This document shows, piece after piece, positions 1 to 11,800 of a stretch of DNA of 64,000 nt (the first letter of the stretch is position 1; each line of letters starts with the position of its first letter). The stretch is taken from NCBI GenBank assembly GCA_018292915.2, contig JACVVK020000054.1:1152501-1216500 (forward strand), read 5' to 3'. The notes under the pieces are model-generated. The model had not been told where the DNA came from. It ran no database searches and saw only the letters and a list, made by a program, of their open reading frames with translations. A program made the translations under genes and the position numbers. This stretch comes from Batillaria attramentaria (Eukaryota > Mollusca > Gastropoda > Batillariidae).

Positions 1-1989
1 CTGGCAACCTCAGATCTACTGGCAAATGTGGAGGACAAGAACTATGTCCAGTATCTCATGACTATCATCAAGAGCGAAAAGTGAGTCCCGCAAGATAACC
101 TGGGCCCGCATGTAATAGTCGAGGTTAGGGCTTTTAGCCCCGGGTTAGAGTCTACCCTCGAACTAAACTAGCTCTAGGGTTAAATTCTCTGTTGTTTTTT
201 GTTTTAAATCAGGAAGCGGGCCCATTCCAGGAAGGAGCCTGGGCCGTTATAGAAGGAATTTTCTCTTCCTTTCTTCGCTTCCTATTTTTATTTAATTTTG
301 CTTTGGGGTTTGTTTTGTCCTAGTTGGGGGTAGGCCCTTAGCCATGGGTTACATTAACCTCGACTTTTACATATGGGCCCAGTTCAATATTTATTTCATT
401 TGTTGAGCCTGTTGTTGATGTCTGTCTCAGGAGAAACAGGTTTCATTCCTTTTTTGGAATTGTTCAGCCAATCAAAAATGAGTAATAAGTTCATTCGTAA
501 ATTCCAAGATGTTGATTGCTGAATTGGTCAGTTTACTGTTTTATGGCCATTCTACCATCATTTGGAAAAAGGGTCTAAGTGTCATGAATTTGATCAGCGT
601 TTTGGTTCTTTTTTTTTTTTTTTTCAGGATATGATTGCATTGTGATGCTCATGATTCATTCACCATGTTTATTAGTTCGCTCTTAAGCTTGCTGAAAAAT
701 CCAATAGGTTTTGGTGTTCGTCATCACCACTAGTAGTATTTCTTGTACATATTCTGTGTGGCTTGAAAGTTTCCGCAGAAGATCATCAGATAGTAAATCA
801 GGACCTTAAAATGTTATCGCATCCAGGGAAACAGCAGCTAAGGCTCGCAGCGAACTTCAGACCAAGACGCTTCAGTACCTTGACATCAGCAACCAGAACA
901 TGGAGCTCACTCGTCAGACACAGTCCCTTCGCGCAGAATGCGACAAGCTGCAGGCAGCCTTGCTGAAAATGACTCTACAGAAAGAGGAGCTACAGCTGAA
1001 ATATGAACCTGGTGAGTTGTGGTTCAGTTCGTCCTTAGCTGAGTGCAAACACAGAGACGGAAAGGACTTGGTATGAGATAATGTTTAGGTGGACTTGCTA
1101 CACCCACATTTGGATTTGATAAGCATTTAAGCACTTTTACCATTATACGATAGAGTTTTGTGGTTTTGTTTTATTACTTTTAGTTTTTTAGTTCACAGTT
1201 GTGACCTAGTCTGCGTGTTAGGACTTTTCCTGGAAAACAAAGGATCAGATTAAAAAATTTGAGCAGAGGTCAGTTTTTACCAGCCTTGTGCAACAATCAA
1301 ATGCTGCCTCACTTGTACACTAGATTGCAAGCATAACTTTTAACTTCCTATGTCTTTCAGAAAAAGTCAAGGGGAGTAGCCTGCAGAAGCGAGTCGTGGA
1401 GAAAATCGACATGGGGGACAGCCAGCTGCAATCCAAAGGCAAGCTTCACCCAGCGCCCACAACAGGCAGAGCAAGTGACATCTTCAGATTAAGCTCTTCA
1501 TCGGCACGGACAAGCGACGTTTTCAAAGTGCCTGCCACTGTGGGAAGGCCTAGTGAAATTCTCAAATCGTCAACTGCTGTCAGCAGAGCTAGTGGTGTTC
1601 CCAAGCCTCCTGCAGCAAGTGGTCGAGTGAGCGGTGTTTCAAAGGCACAAACAAAGTCCAGTGTGCACGACAATGATTACACGCTGGGCCTGCAGGACTC
1701 TGTTCTGTGTGCTGGAGATGATACCACCTTTTATGACGACAAGGAAAACTTCTGCGACAGCACCATGGACTCCACCTTTGCACTTCTGCACGGGCGTAAA
1801 GTGAGCATGTCGGACAATGTCAAGGTTGTGGAGGCTGATGGCGAGGAGACGGTGAAAACACTGACTGACGAAGGCGACCGAGCTGTGAAGCCAGAGGTGG
1901 CAAAGAAGAAAAAGGAACCGAAAACAGTGCGCAACGTGAGGCATGTAAACGCTGACGAAGCCCCCCAGGTTGACTGTAAACAGCAGTGA
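1..1989 (+). CDS. SPDL1: Protein Spindly, C-terminal part (5' end outside window)
   Basis: Three coding exons join in phase: 1-80 (partial), 827-1011 and 1361-1989, giving 297 residues with TGA at 1987-1989. Donors are GTGAGT at 81 and 1012; acceptors are CAG before 827 and 1361. The first about 90 residues are a heptad-rich coiled coil ending in LQLKYEPEKVK, which resembles the end of the Spindly coiled coil (KLKYEPEE followed by a basic LKKR stretch) as I recall it from vertebrates. The remaining about 200 residues are Ser/Thr/Lys-rich and look disordered. The protein ends VDCKQQ: CKQQ is a CaaX box with Gln last, which favours farnesylation; human Spindly also ends in a CaaX box (CPQQ). 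Known role of the family: it is recruited to kinetochores by the RZZ complex and activates dynein-dynactin for chromosome movement and checkpoint stripping. The N-terminal dynein-binding part and Spindly motif lie outside the window. Identification rests on remembered similarity plus the CaaX box. Confidence 0.82.
81..826 (+). other. Spindly intron containing a MITE
   Basis: GT-AG intron between the first two Spindly exons in the window. It holds a terminal-inverted-repeat element at 101-381, starting only 20 bases after the donor. The remaining 445 bases are AT-rich with a T-tract at 608-624 and no coding signal. Confidence 0.8.
101..381 (+). mobile_element. Short inverted-repeat transposon (MITE), copy 1
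   Basis: The left end TGGGCCCGCATGTAATAGTC and the right end (complement of the same, GACTTTTACATATGGGCCCA) form terminal inverted repeats of about 26 bases with three mismatches. A second copy is at 30022-30331. The body is non-coding, so it is a non-autonomous DNA transposon. No clear target-site duplication is visible, so the superfamily is open. Confidence 0.75.
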
Positions 1990-3148
1990 ATTCTGATGCT
2001 ATGGTGTCCACCAGGAGTGGCCTCCTTAAATAATAATAATAATAATGATAATGAATGTACTTATATAGCGCAAAATTCTCACAGAGTGACTCAATGCGCA
2101 GAGTGAGTCAATTAAACAAGTGACCAACTTATGCAGGGTTTAAATGCAAAGACTGCTTGGAAAATGGACTTTTTAGACTCCTGATTCTTATGTAGGTGGC
2201 TGGCCACCTGGACAACGTTGTATAAAAAAAAAAAAGCTCAAAGCATCTATTGATTCTAGTCTTTCTTCATCAGCCGTGATCAGGGATTAAATTAAAATCT
2301 TCCATCTTTTGGCAGATTTCCACCTTTGGCTAAGAATTTTTCCACCTCTCAGAAAGTGTTTCCTTGTCTACAATTTTCTTCCCAAAAAAGTGTTTCCTCT
2401 GTGTAACGAAGCGAATGCGTCACTTGCACACCATGCTCAGTTATCACTAAAACATTTCCTTTTGTTTAGATTAACTAGTTTTACTCCTTAAACGATTAAT
2501 TCAACACTTCACACAAGTACATTGTTAACCTTAAAACACTATTGACAGAAACAACATAAAAACATGATACTGATGATGAAGGGGAGTGTCCCTCCTGAGA
2601 AGCTTGGGGTTCGCGGCGGCTGTAGTAGAGAGACTAGTTAGGTCCGCGACACCGTCACGTATGGCCTTACACACCGAACTAGCTGCGAGCGCGTCCGCCC
2701 CATGGTCATCAAACATACAGTCCAAGGATTGCGCCGCGAGATCACAGAAGGATGTACTTCACAGAACGGCGGGCAAGAGACTCGAATAAGTCTACTTTGC
2801 GAGCCTGGAGTGACAAACCAGTGGCTCTGTCAGAGAGTTCAGGGTCTCTAGGGAGACAGGAGGGACAGGCGCTGCATGGGGCAGAATGAACCAGGGAGCT
2901 TGTATTTGTCCAATTGACCGGAGAGAAGCGACGCAGACAAGCAGGGGCCGACCAACTCCTCAGATTTTACCGCGTCGTCCGCTTTCTGCCACGCTTGCAA
3001 CACTTGCGCGGAAGCTGGTAGGACGTCCTTGGCTTTAGCCGGGCAGAGACGGAAGCGGAGCGATTCGTTCTGGGGAAAGATGGCGAAACCCCAAACGCCC
3101 GTTTTGTATCGTTCTCAAAACAGTGACGACGTCTTGTGACACAATTTT

Positions 3149-3210
3149 TTGGCTCCCTTGTGTAACAATGGGAGTCTATGTAATAGCCCTCCGTCGTCTG
3201 TCTGTCTGTC

Positions 3211-3249
<39 letters not shown>

Positions 3250-4217
3250 AGAAAACTTTAACGTTGTCGTTTTCTCAGAAACTACAAACAGCAGAGACAC
3301 CAAACTTGGCATGCTGATAGACAACCATAAGACCTTTCAAAACATATCATTTTGAATGACCTTGACTCAAGGTCAAGGTCACTAACACTGTCTGTTTGAA
3401 AATTTTACATTGGCATTTTCACGGAATCTACAAAGACCAGAGGTTTGAAACTTGCATGGTGATAGACATTGATCAGAACTTTACAGATATACATGTATTC
3501 AATGGCCTTGTGTCAAGGTCAAGGCCATACAAGCTATTTTTGTGAAACCTTAACATTGGCATTTTCTCAGAAATAACAAACAGCAGAGGCGCCAAACTTG
3601 GCGTGCTGATAGACAGCGATAAGACTTATGCACACATACCATTTTAAATGACCTTGACCCAAGGTCAAGGTCATTAAAGCAGTCTGGAAATTTTTACATT
3701 TGCATTTTTTCGGAATCTAGAAGAACCAGAAGTATCAAACTTTGCATGATGATAGACATTGGCAACACCTTCACTGACATACCTGTGTTCAATGACTTTT
3801 AGTCAAGGTCAAGGCCATGCAAGCTGTTTTGGGGAAGGTTTAACCTTGGCATTTTCTCTGAAACAACAAACAGTTGAGGCACCAAACAGGGCATGATGAT
3901 AGACTGCAATGAGACCTACCTTTTTGAATGACCTTGACTGAAGGTCAAGGTCATTAACGCTGTCTGTTGTGAATTTTAACATTACCGTTTTCGGAGGAAC
4001 TACAAATACTAGAGGCGTCAAACTTGGCATAATAATAGACATGATGTGATCTCATTTTAATGACCTTGACCCAAGGTCAAGGCCATGCAAACAGTTTGGG
4101 GGAAAATTGTATTATTGCCAGGAACTTGGAACGCCAGAGACACTTTACTTGCCGTGATGATAGTGATAAGAGCTTTACAAACATACACTTGTGAATGACC
4201 TTGACCCTTGTCACAAG
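3149..4217 (+). repeat. Repeat element with arrayed AGGTCA half-sites, copy 1
   Basis: The left edge (TTTTGGCTCCCTTGTGTAAC) and right edge (TTGTCACAAGGGAGCCATGG) are inverted copies over about 13 bases. After the left end comes a (GTCT)n(GT)n tract (3196-3247). The rest is degenerate tandem units of about 280-300 bases, each made of two related halves. Each unit has a TGACCTTGA...CAAGGTCAAGG core (near 3355, 3505, 3650, 3800, 3930, 4060) and phrases such as 'gatagacattga' and 'cattttctcagaa'. A second, longer copy starts near 62740. Non-coding. Confidence 0.75.
3196..3247. repeat. (GTCT)n(GT)n microsatellite
   Basis: Simple repeat inside the first AGGTCA element; the second copy has the same (GTCT)n at the same place, so it belongs to the element. 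Confidence 0.9.
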
Positions 4218-4906
4218 GGAGCCATGGAGGCTTTTGCCTCTCTAGTTTTTTAAATGACGCATTTTCTGATGCTTTACGTCAAAATGAGTACGTCACACCC
4301 TGGAACACGTAAAATAACCTGAAAATGCATCAATTTACAGAGACCTTTTTAAACCCTGCTTCATGTTTAGTGTATTGTATTTGTTGTACTACTATGGATC
4401 CTCACTCATTTTACATGTGCAAACTGTTTCTGTACAGGGAAGATTCAAAGGATTGTTTTAAATGAGTGATGCTACATTAAATGTTTCAATTGTGTCCAGC
4501 TGGCAGTGTATTCATGTAACAACGACCCAGTTAGATGTTTTATACAATGTATGTATTCTCTGTATGAACTTACTTTAGTAACTTTGTAAAGAATTGGGAA
4601 AAAGGAAAATCACAACAATTTTGCAGCCGTTCTTGTGTAAGGTGATGGTGTGGGTGTGCGAGTACAGTTCAGTATCAGTTCAGTTTTTGCACATCACAGG
4701 TCATTCATTATCAGCGAAGAATTTTGGCCTCACATATTTGATGAGAGACAACTTTTAATATGTTCTCTTAAGATGTCAAAACTGAGCAACCTGAAAATTA
4801 TTCTCTGTCAACTACAGAATAAGAGATTGAGATTGCACTGCACGGCACCACACACACTTATTCACACACAATCAACAAAATAATAATTCACATCAGTTTC
4901 TGTCAT

Positions 4907-4912
4907 TTTATT
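4907..4912 (-). terminator. Candidate polyadenylation signal of the SLC25A36-like gene
   Basis: TTTATT on the + strand reads AATAAA on the - strand. It is the only canonical hexamer I found in the 4 kb after the carrier stop codon. If used, the carrier mRNA has a 3' UTR of about 3.9 kb. This is inference only. Confidence 0.35.
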
Positions 4913-6981
4913 TCTCTCTCTTTGTCACATGATTATGTACACATATTTACAGGATACACTTGGTCACAGCAGTTGGGCATGGGAAAGTAACGTTCAGACC
5001 GTTTTCCCCATTTACATCACAGTCAGCGGGAAATATGCTGTTGACCAAAATACACAAACACAGCTTACTGGTAATCATTGCATGATCTGTGTCCCTATCA
5101 GTCAGTCGAAACCAAGTCAGATCTGTTTCTCATGGAGTAAAAAAATAAGACCCATTCCTTCACTGAAGGCAAAAGCTTTTCTAAGTTTTAATGGCCAGAG
5201 TTCTGCTGTTGGGAACCAGAAGCAGGCATTTCATTCCTAAATTCCCACCTCTCCTCAATTATAGTTTTGTATGCTTCCAGCTTACAAAGCTTGAAACAGA
5301 CCAAGACAAAGGGTGAACAGGTAATATACAGACATACTGTAGTGGAGAAGTTTCTTGCCAAATGTAGACATGTACAATTGAGAAACAAAAATCCTATGTG
5401 TGACCGATGGTATTTCAGGTCGATATACACTCTTCTGGTCACACACCTCGAAAACAGGGACGCATGTCTGAACAGTCAGATCGCTTCTTCGTAAAGACCA
5501 GATTTTTCAGCACGGCATGGCATGGATGGCACATTTTTACGCTGATTGTGCACAGGCTGAAAGACTGCAGTGTACACAGTTATTACTTCTTTGCTAAGTC
5601 TTACCACAATCACTCCACGACACAGACGGTTGTACTCTTACTTATCTCTAAAAAAAATAAGTTACTGGGTCATTCAAATCTCACTCTTGGTTCCAATCAA
5701 ATGCATAATTTCACACACTTCATGGTTTGTTCTGAAGCAGCACTGCATTACTTCCTGTGTACTCCCCAAAAAACACTACTAGACTAACAATCATCCGCAC
5801 ACAAAGACATGCTACATAACAAAGCATCTTGAAACAAACATGTTCTTGTGACGGAAAGCTCTGACCTGCGAGTACTGGACTCGTGCAAAAATAACACACA
5901 ACGTAACTGTGCAAACAGAAACCCTTGCTTGACTGCTTAGATTTGTCAGCAGCAACTGAACACTTTACTTGCCCATGCAGAGGCATAATACCCTGTGAAG
6001 GACTTCAAAGTATACATGTACATCTACGATTTGCACTAAACTGGATCTTTTTTTTCCCCAAAACACTAACGGCCAAAACATGACAAGTGTACAAGTCATC
6101 TGAAAAGAGAAATCATTAAACATGCCCAAAAAAAAAAGGACTTGACTGCCCTGTGTACGGTGCTACAGATAAAAACCAACAAACCAACCACCGTTTAAAA
6201 TTTCTGTTTTAAAGCCACCTAAACGTTTTCACTAGATTCGGACAGTTATCCTCCATGACAAACAAATGCTGACAATATGCATGAGGAATGCTAACCGTAC
6301 TCTGGAGCTCCATCCAACCAAGTTCCACTTGAAAATAATGGACCTGGAATCTATCAATACTTCTGAATTCCCTTTGTATCGGTCCAAATCTTGGTCCAAC
6401 TGGCCTTGCATTGATGACTGTGCTTCTTAGACAAATCAACTCCATATACTATAAGGTCTCACAGCATACGCTTCCCCTTGCTAAGATAATGGGACTAAAC
6501 GAATATGGCAGCTTCTCTTTGAAGAAAGACTGCACTAACAGTTGAAGTGTGAAGAATACTGCAGAAATTGTTCCTTGTAATCAATGAGCTCATTTCTGTG
6601 CCATTTACCATCTCTCTCTCTCTCTCTCACACACACACACCACACACACACTCGCACACAAACACACTATCTCTCTCTCTCTCCCTCCATGCTGATACAG
6701 TGTATGTGGAAAACCAAATCTCAGTTGGAAACTGACAAACCAAAACATATTTGAGCTTTACATTCTGTCAACCATCCAACACATTCTCCACAACAGCAGC
6801 AGACATTTAGTATAGTGCCTTACGGAAAATCACGCTGCCCCCCCCCTCCTGGTACTATTTACTATTTAGGTAGGCCCTTTACCATGGTAGGCCCTTTGCA
6901 TGCATTTTGGCCCAATCGCGCTTGTTCTGTAGTTGCAAAAATATGTGCAACACCTTCGCTGATTGGCTGAAATACGAACCT

Positions 6982-7087
6982 GGGTGGTAACAATTATACC
7001 TCCTCGTAATTCAGATCAGTGGCCACATGTCTGATTTCAAGACTGTGATTGGCTGAAGTTACAATCAGGTGTAATTGTTACCACCTC
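6982..7087. repeat. Foldback repeat
   Basis: GGTGGTAACAATTATACCTC at 6983-7002 is repeated in inverse near 7067-7087 with about two mismatches. The phrase GATTGGCTGAA occurs beside both arms, but in direct orientation. This is probably the core of a small MITE; outer ends were not located. Confidence 0.5.
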
Positions 7088-8716
7088 AACCACAACTCCC
7101 TTATGTGCCCAGTTCCAACTACCATAGTCCTTCACTATGACTGATACTTGCAGGTATTTCAATATAAAGGCCTGAAACTATCTGTCATGGTCGTCACTGT
7201 AGTGGAACACTGCATCAAACAGTTAAGTAACAAACCACATATATCTTTCATAATTACATGCAAAACATCTACTAAAAGACACTGAGATACTCTTCCCAAA
7301 TCAAGTTGCCAGACATTGGCAGTATGTGCAGCATTTCTGCAGATTTGCACACCAGAAAATCTGCACAAATTAAAGAAAACAAGAAAAAGACAAGAGAGAG
7401 TCTGCTGCTGTTGATCACTCAAGCACAGCAAACTCCAACAAAAACATGCATTCTGTACATACAAATATGAAAAGAAAATGTTCGCATCCATATAAACCAA
7501 ATATCCTATACATGACCAAACCCTTCACTACCAATAAGTCAGGGTAGTAAAGTGTTGTTGTTTTTTTTCACAACTGCTACCAAATGAACCTGCACACACA
7601 TAGTTAAAAACAAAACTTATTGCTGTTTTTTTTCTTCTGTCTTTCTTTCTTTCTTTCCTCTCAGACCTGCCCGAGATGTTAACAGAAAGCAGCATGGCTG
7701 GAAAACAGTACTGTTTCACCTGTATACACATACAATTCAACTGTCACTGTTCAACCTATGATGATGAGCAAATGGCTCCTATTACATGTAATGTTACACA
7801 TATCTGCAATGGTGGGATCAACAACAGCAAACGGAAATCGAATATGAACATTTTTGAGGGAAAAATTTCAGAAAGGAAATCGTATCTGCTGTATGGTAAG
7901 CCACTGGAGAATGTAACATTATCATACAGATGCTGTGCTGGTGTAACGTCAGAATACATGTATGGTAAAATACATGCAGTTTCCCAATGCCCTTGAAGTT
8001 GAGAACAAACAAAATGGAACTAAAAACGGTAAGCTGATAAGGCATTTCCAAACTCTGAACACTGTAAATTAGCCATCAATATTTTCTTAGAAAATGCAAA
8101 AAAGAAAAAAAAAAAAATTATCAGTCAACATTTTCTCGTTAAATAAAAACCTGCAAAGCAGAAACAAGTCTAAAAAAGCGTTTATCTCTTGAAGGATTTC
8201 ACAGAGATTCCTAGGTAAAATAAATGCAGCAGGTAAAGAAGTTACAATGACGGAGGGGATAAAAGCATACCAAAGAAGAAATTCAATTCCGTTATACCTA
8301 ACATTTGCATAGATGAGCATTCAATCAGTGAATGTTATTACCTGGTGTCGACATAGCCACCGTGACTTCAACAAACTGACAAAAACCTTTAGCACAAAAT
8401 GTGAACAATCAGCGTTATCGCAGCAGAAACCTCCAGACAGCTCTTGCAGCAAAAGCCTTGCCTGTTGGCCAGACCAGTCCTGTCACTGTGGGGTATTATG
8501 TGCTCACAAAACTTCAGGTAGGAAATGTGGTACTAAATGGTTTAGCTTTCTGCTAACGAAGGAGATGACAGTCCATTATGGCACTCAAAACATGAGCTCG
8601 TTAGTTCCGTGATTGTAGTTACACGCTCTCACCATATTTTAGTTGTTTGGCGTTTGTTTTTTTCTTAACATCACATCACACAATCTAACTAGATCACTGT
8701 CACTGTAATGGTAAAC

Positions 8717-8717
<1 letters not shown>

Positions 8718-8786
<69 letters not shown>
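8718..8786. repeat. (TC)n(AC)n microsatellite
   Basis: About 20 bases of TC followed by about 48 bases of AC, 70 bases downstream of the carrier stop codon (sense strand (GT)n(GA)n). Confidence 0.9.
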
Positions 8787-8787
<1 letters not shown>

Positions 8788-8854
8788 CATAATAATGCAA
8801 TCTAACACACATCCTCCACAATGACTGCCAATCAAATGTTTTTCACACGGATGA

Positions 8855-11800
8855 CTAGGGTGCGTCATCATCGAAACAATGGCTGAGGAAGTAGACGACG
8901 GTTTCGTAGGTTGCCATGACAATGGCAGTGTTGGGGATCTGTCTGACAAGCTGCGTGGCCAGTCCGCGGTAAAGTCCTCGCACCCCCTCCTCCTGCAGCA
9001 CCAAGCCCAAGGTCTGGAAAAATGCGCGGTACTTCGTCCCCTCCTCTCTAAGGCGCGTTCTTGCAACTTCTGCAGAATAGAAAGGCACCACCACGTTCTA
9101 AAACCTCTTCCACACTATGATTTTACCATGGCTCTTGAGAATAGCTTCCAAATACAATGGCACATTTTCCATTCTTCTCCTAAGCTATTTTCAAATTTGA
9201 GTTTTGCCAAATTCTCCGACAAAGCCTACTGCAAGGATTAAATCAAAGCTGTATCTCTTTACAGTTATTAGTAGCATTGTGAAAAAAGAAAAAGATAAAT
9301 GCATGGCAACTATTGGTAAAATTTCTTGTGTATCGGTTAGTGAGAAAGTGAGAGGGATGGGAGGCTGAAAGGGCTGTATGCCAGGGACTTCAAAAGTGAA
9401 TACAGTAGTACATAACTATTGTATTAGTGAGAGATCATAATTTCATACAGATTTTTATTGTTGCTTTTAGGACTCCCTTACCATCAAACTACTGTAGTAA
9501 CAATTTTTTTTTTCTCTTTTGCTAAGGAAAGGGACGTGCAGGGCAACAATCTTAGCGTGTCATTTCACTCAGTTGTCACTTCAAGGGACAGATCCTACTT
9601 CAATGTGAATCAAATGAAACCAGGTGAGACAACTCACCATGCGGGTAAGCGGCGCAGGTGGCGAAAGACTTAGAAATGGCTCCAGCCAGCATGAACTTGA
9701 AGAAGTCTGCGGACTCCATTTTCTGTGATTCCTTCCCACTTCGAGTACTGTTGCTGTTTGTCTGTGTTAAGCGCGCCTTCACTGCCTCATAGATGACTAA
9801 GTGTAGCACTGTTTCACTGACTCCATAGTACGATGCTGAAAGACCTTTGTAGAACCCGCGAATGCCTCCCTGCTGGTAAATCCGCCGAATGCATTCTCGA
9901 CACGTCAAGCGATCTTCCACTCTGCAATGACAGAGACAGGTCAAAGGTTAAAAGCCTGAGTTTTGTGAAATTTATACATGTATGTATTAGAAATTTATAC
10001 TTACACTTTTCCAGTAGGTTGTCATCATAAACTGATGATAAAAAACCGGGTAAAAGCAAAGATGTATCCACAGGTCTACAATTACAAATGAGAAAAGCTC
10101 ATGCAGGCTACACCTGTTGGCCCTGACCTAATATGAAATATGGCAACGACAGAGTTTTCCAGAAATATCAAACTAACCAAAGTGACAGCCAAGGAAATCT
10201 AAATCCACATTCTTCATCCTACTTGATGACAGCAAATGCTGATGGAAAAGAAGCCAGTCAGAGCGAAATGCATACACATCTAAAATGAGGTCAAACAATA
10301 TCAAAGCGAGATTCACAGAAAAGCAAACAAAGCGAAAATCAAAGGAATACAAACAGTTATGCCTACAATAGTCCCTAAACTCAATCTTTCAATTAAAAAA
10401 ATAACTGCTTGAAAAAAAAAAACTGTCATAGTTTTTACTGTACCGCGCCAGAGGTTTCGATCAATGGGTCAAAGTTCCGTGCACGTGGCACTTCTGCTGG
10501 GTTTGTCAAGAGCGATTTTTAAAAGCACCTGAGGAAAAAATCTTCATGGCATTAAACATACAACGCATGGTAGTTGCACATGTACAAAGCATGTACATGT
10601 GCAGTTACCAAGGTGTGCCAGAATTCCTGCTCCAACATTTCACAACCTGCTCAGAAGTTTAGAAAAGTCAAAGTCCCTCCCACTCCCTCAAAGTATTCAA
10701 AATAAAAGCAACAACCACAGAAAGGCATTGTATCTTGTTTTTTTGTTTTTGTTTTTTTTCCCCTATAGTGGTGCATGGCCAGGGGAGGTTACCCCCCCCC
10801 CCCCCCCCCCCCCCGCAAAAAAAAACCCCAAACACCCAAACAAACACACACAAAAAAAACAACCCCACCACCAACCAACCTCAATTAAAAAAAAAAAAAG
10901 TATGTGGCGTGGCACACTGTACAGCCTGATAAAACTGCACGGGTCCGTTCCGGAAAGCTGAAACAGATTACTTTGTTTCCGTTTTCTTTTGTCCTTTGTA
11001 TCCCCTTTTGTCCTTTGTATCCCCTTTGTCCTTTGTATCCCCTTTTAAAAAAAATTTTCCCTGCCCTTGTAGCCAGTGATTGTGTTCCACCTGGCACTGG
11101 GGACTGACTGCAACCAAGTCCAAGCAACTACCAGTCACAATTTGCATGATGCACAACTGGTGCAAGCTGGTCTCGCTGGCTGTGCTCAGTGTAAAACTAC
11201 ACATCTGGCCACCAGGTGCTCTCTTACGGCTGTTTGTTCACTCAAATGCACAGCACTGTTAAGTTATCCGCACACTTCAACCCCAGTGACTGGTGGCTTA
11301 CTCAATATCGATGGCACGCACATACCTTCATAAACTTCTGAGCAGGTATAAGTTTTAATCAAAACTGCAGGAGGGTGAAAGACTGAAACCAAATCAGTCT
11401 CCCAAAAGAACTGCACTGTTTCAGTGGTTTTTCTTTCGCAACTGACAAGTCATGCAACTTGGTAACTAAACCAGGTGCAATGACCCTGTCTTTGAACCCA
11501 TAAACATATATCTATTCTGAGCCTACATACAAAGGCATACAGCCTGAATAACATTGATTTGTTTGCTTTACAATGGAGGTCAGCAGAGTGATCTATATTT
11601 AGAAAGTGAGCCAGCTCAGACCTTGATGACTAATACACAAGATGATCTGACACCTGTGAAAACATCTAACATAACAAATCTAGGCTGACAGTGATAGTGG
11701 CTGTCTAAAAATTCAAGCCAGGAAAAAAAAAAAAAACAACAACAAAAAACCTACACTAAGCAACAAAAGAAACTATGTTTCTCACTTTATGTTTTGCCAA

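Larger units (their letters stand above)
1990..4906 (+). other. Spindly 3' UTR and intergenic repeats
   Basis: Non-coding stretch downstream of the Spindly stop. At 2030-2110 there is an (AAT)n tract followed by TTATATAGCGC, like the tails of LINE/SINE elements. A repeat element fills 3149-4217. An ATTAAA at 4476-4481 is the best variant polyadenylation signal I see for Spindly, but it is weak. No credible ORF. Confidence 0.5.
4913..8854 (-). other. Long non-coding stretch, probable 3' UTR of the carrier gene
   Basis: No supported ORF on either strand. It contains a (TC)n(AC)n tract at 6611-6690, a foldback repeat at 6982-7087, and a (TC)n(AC)n microsatellite at 8718-8786 just downstream of the carrier stop codon. 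The extent of the UTR is unproven. Confidence 0.4.

Noticed and set aside
1446..2011. Antisense ORFs opposite the Spindly exon
   Set aside because: Shadows of the real exon; the sense frame alone joins in phase with upstream exons and ends in a CaaX box.
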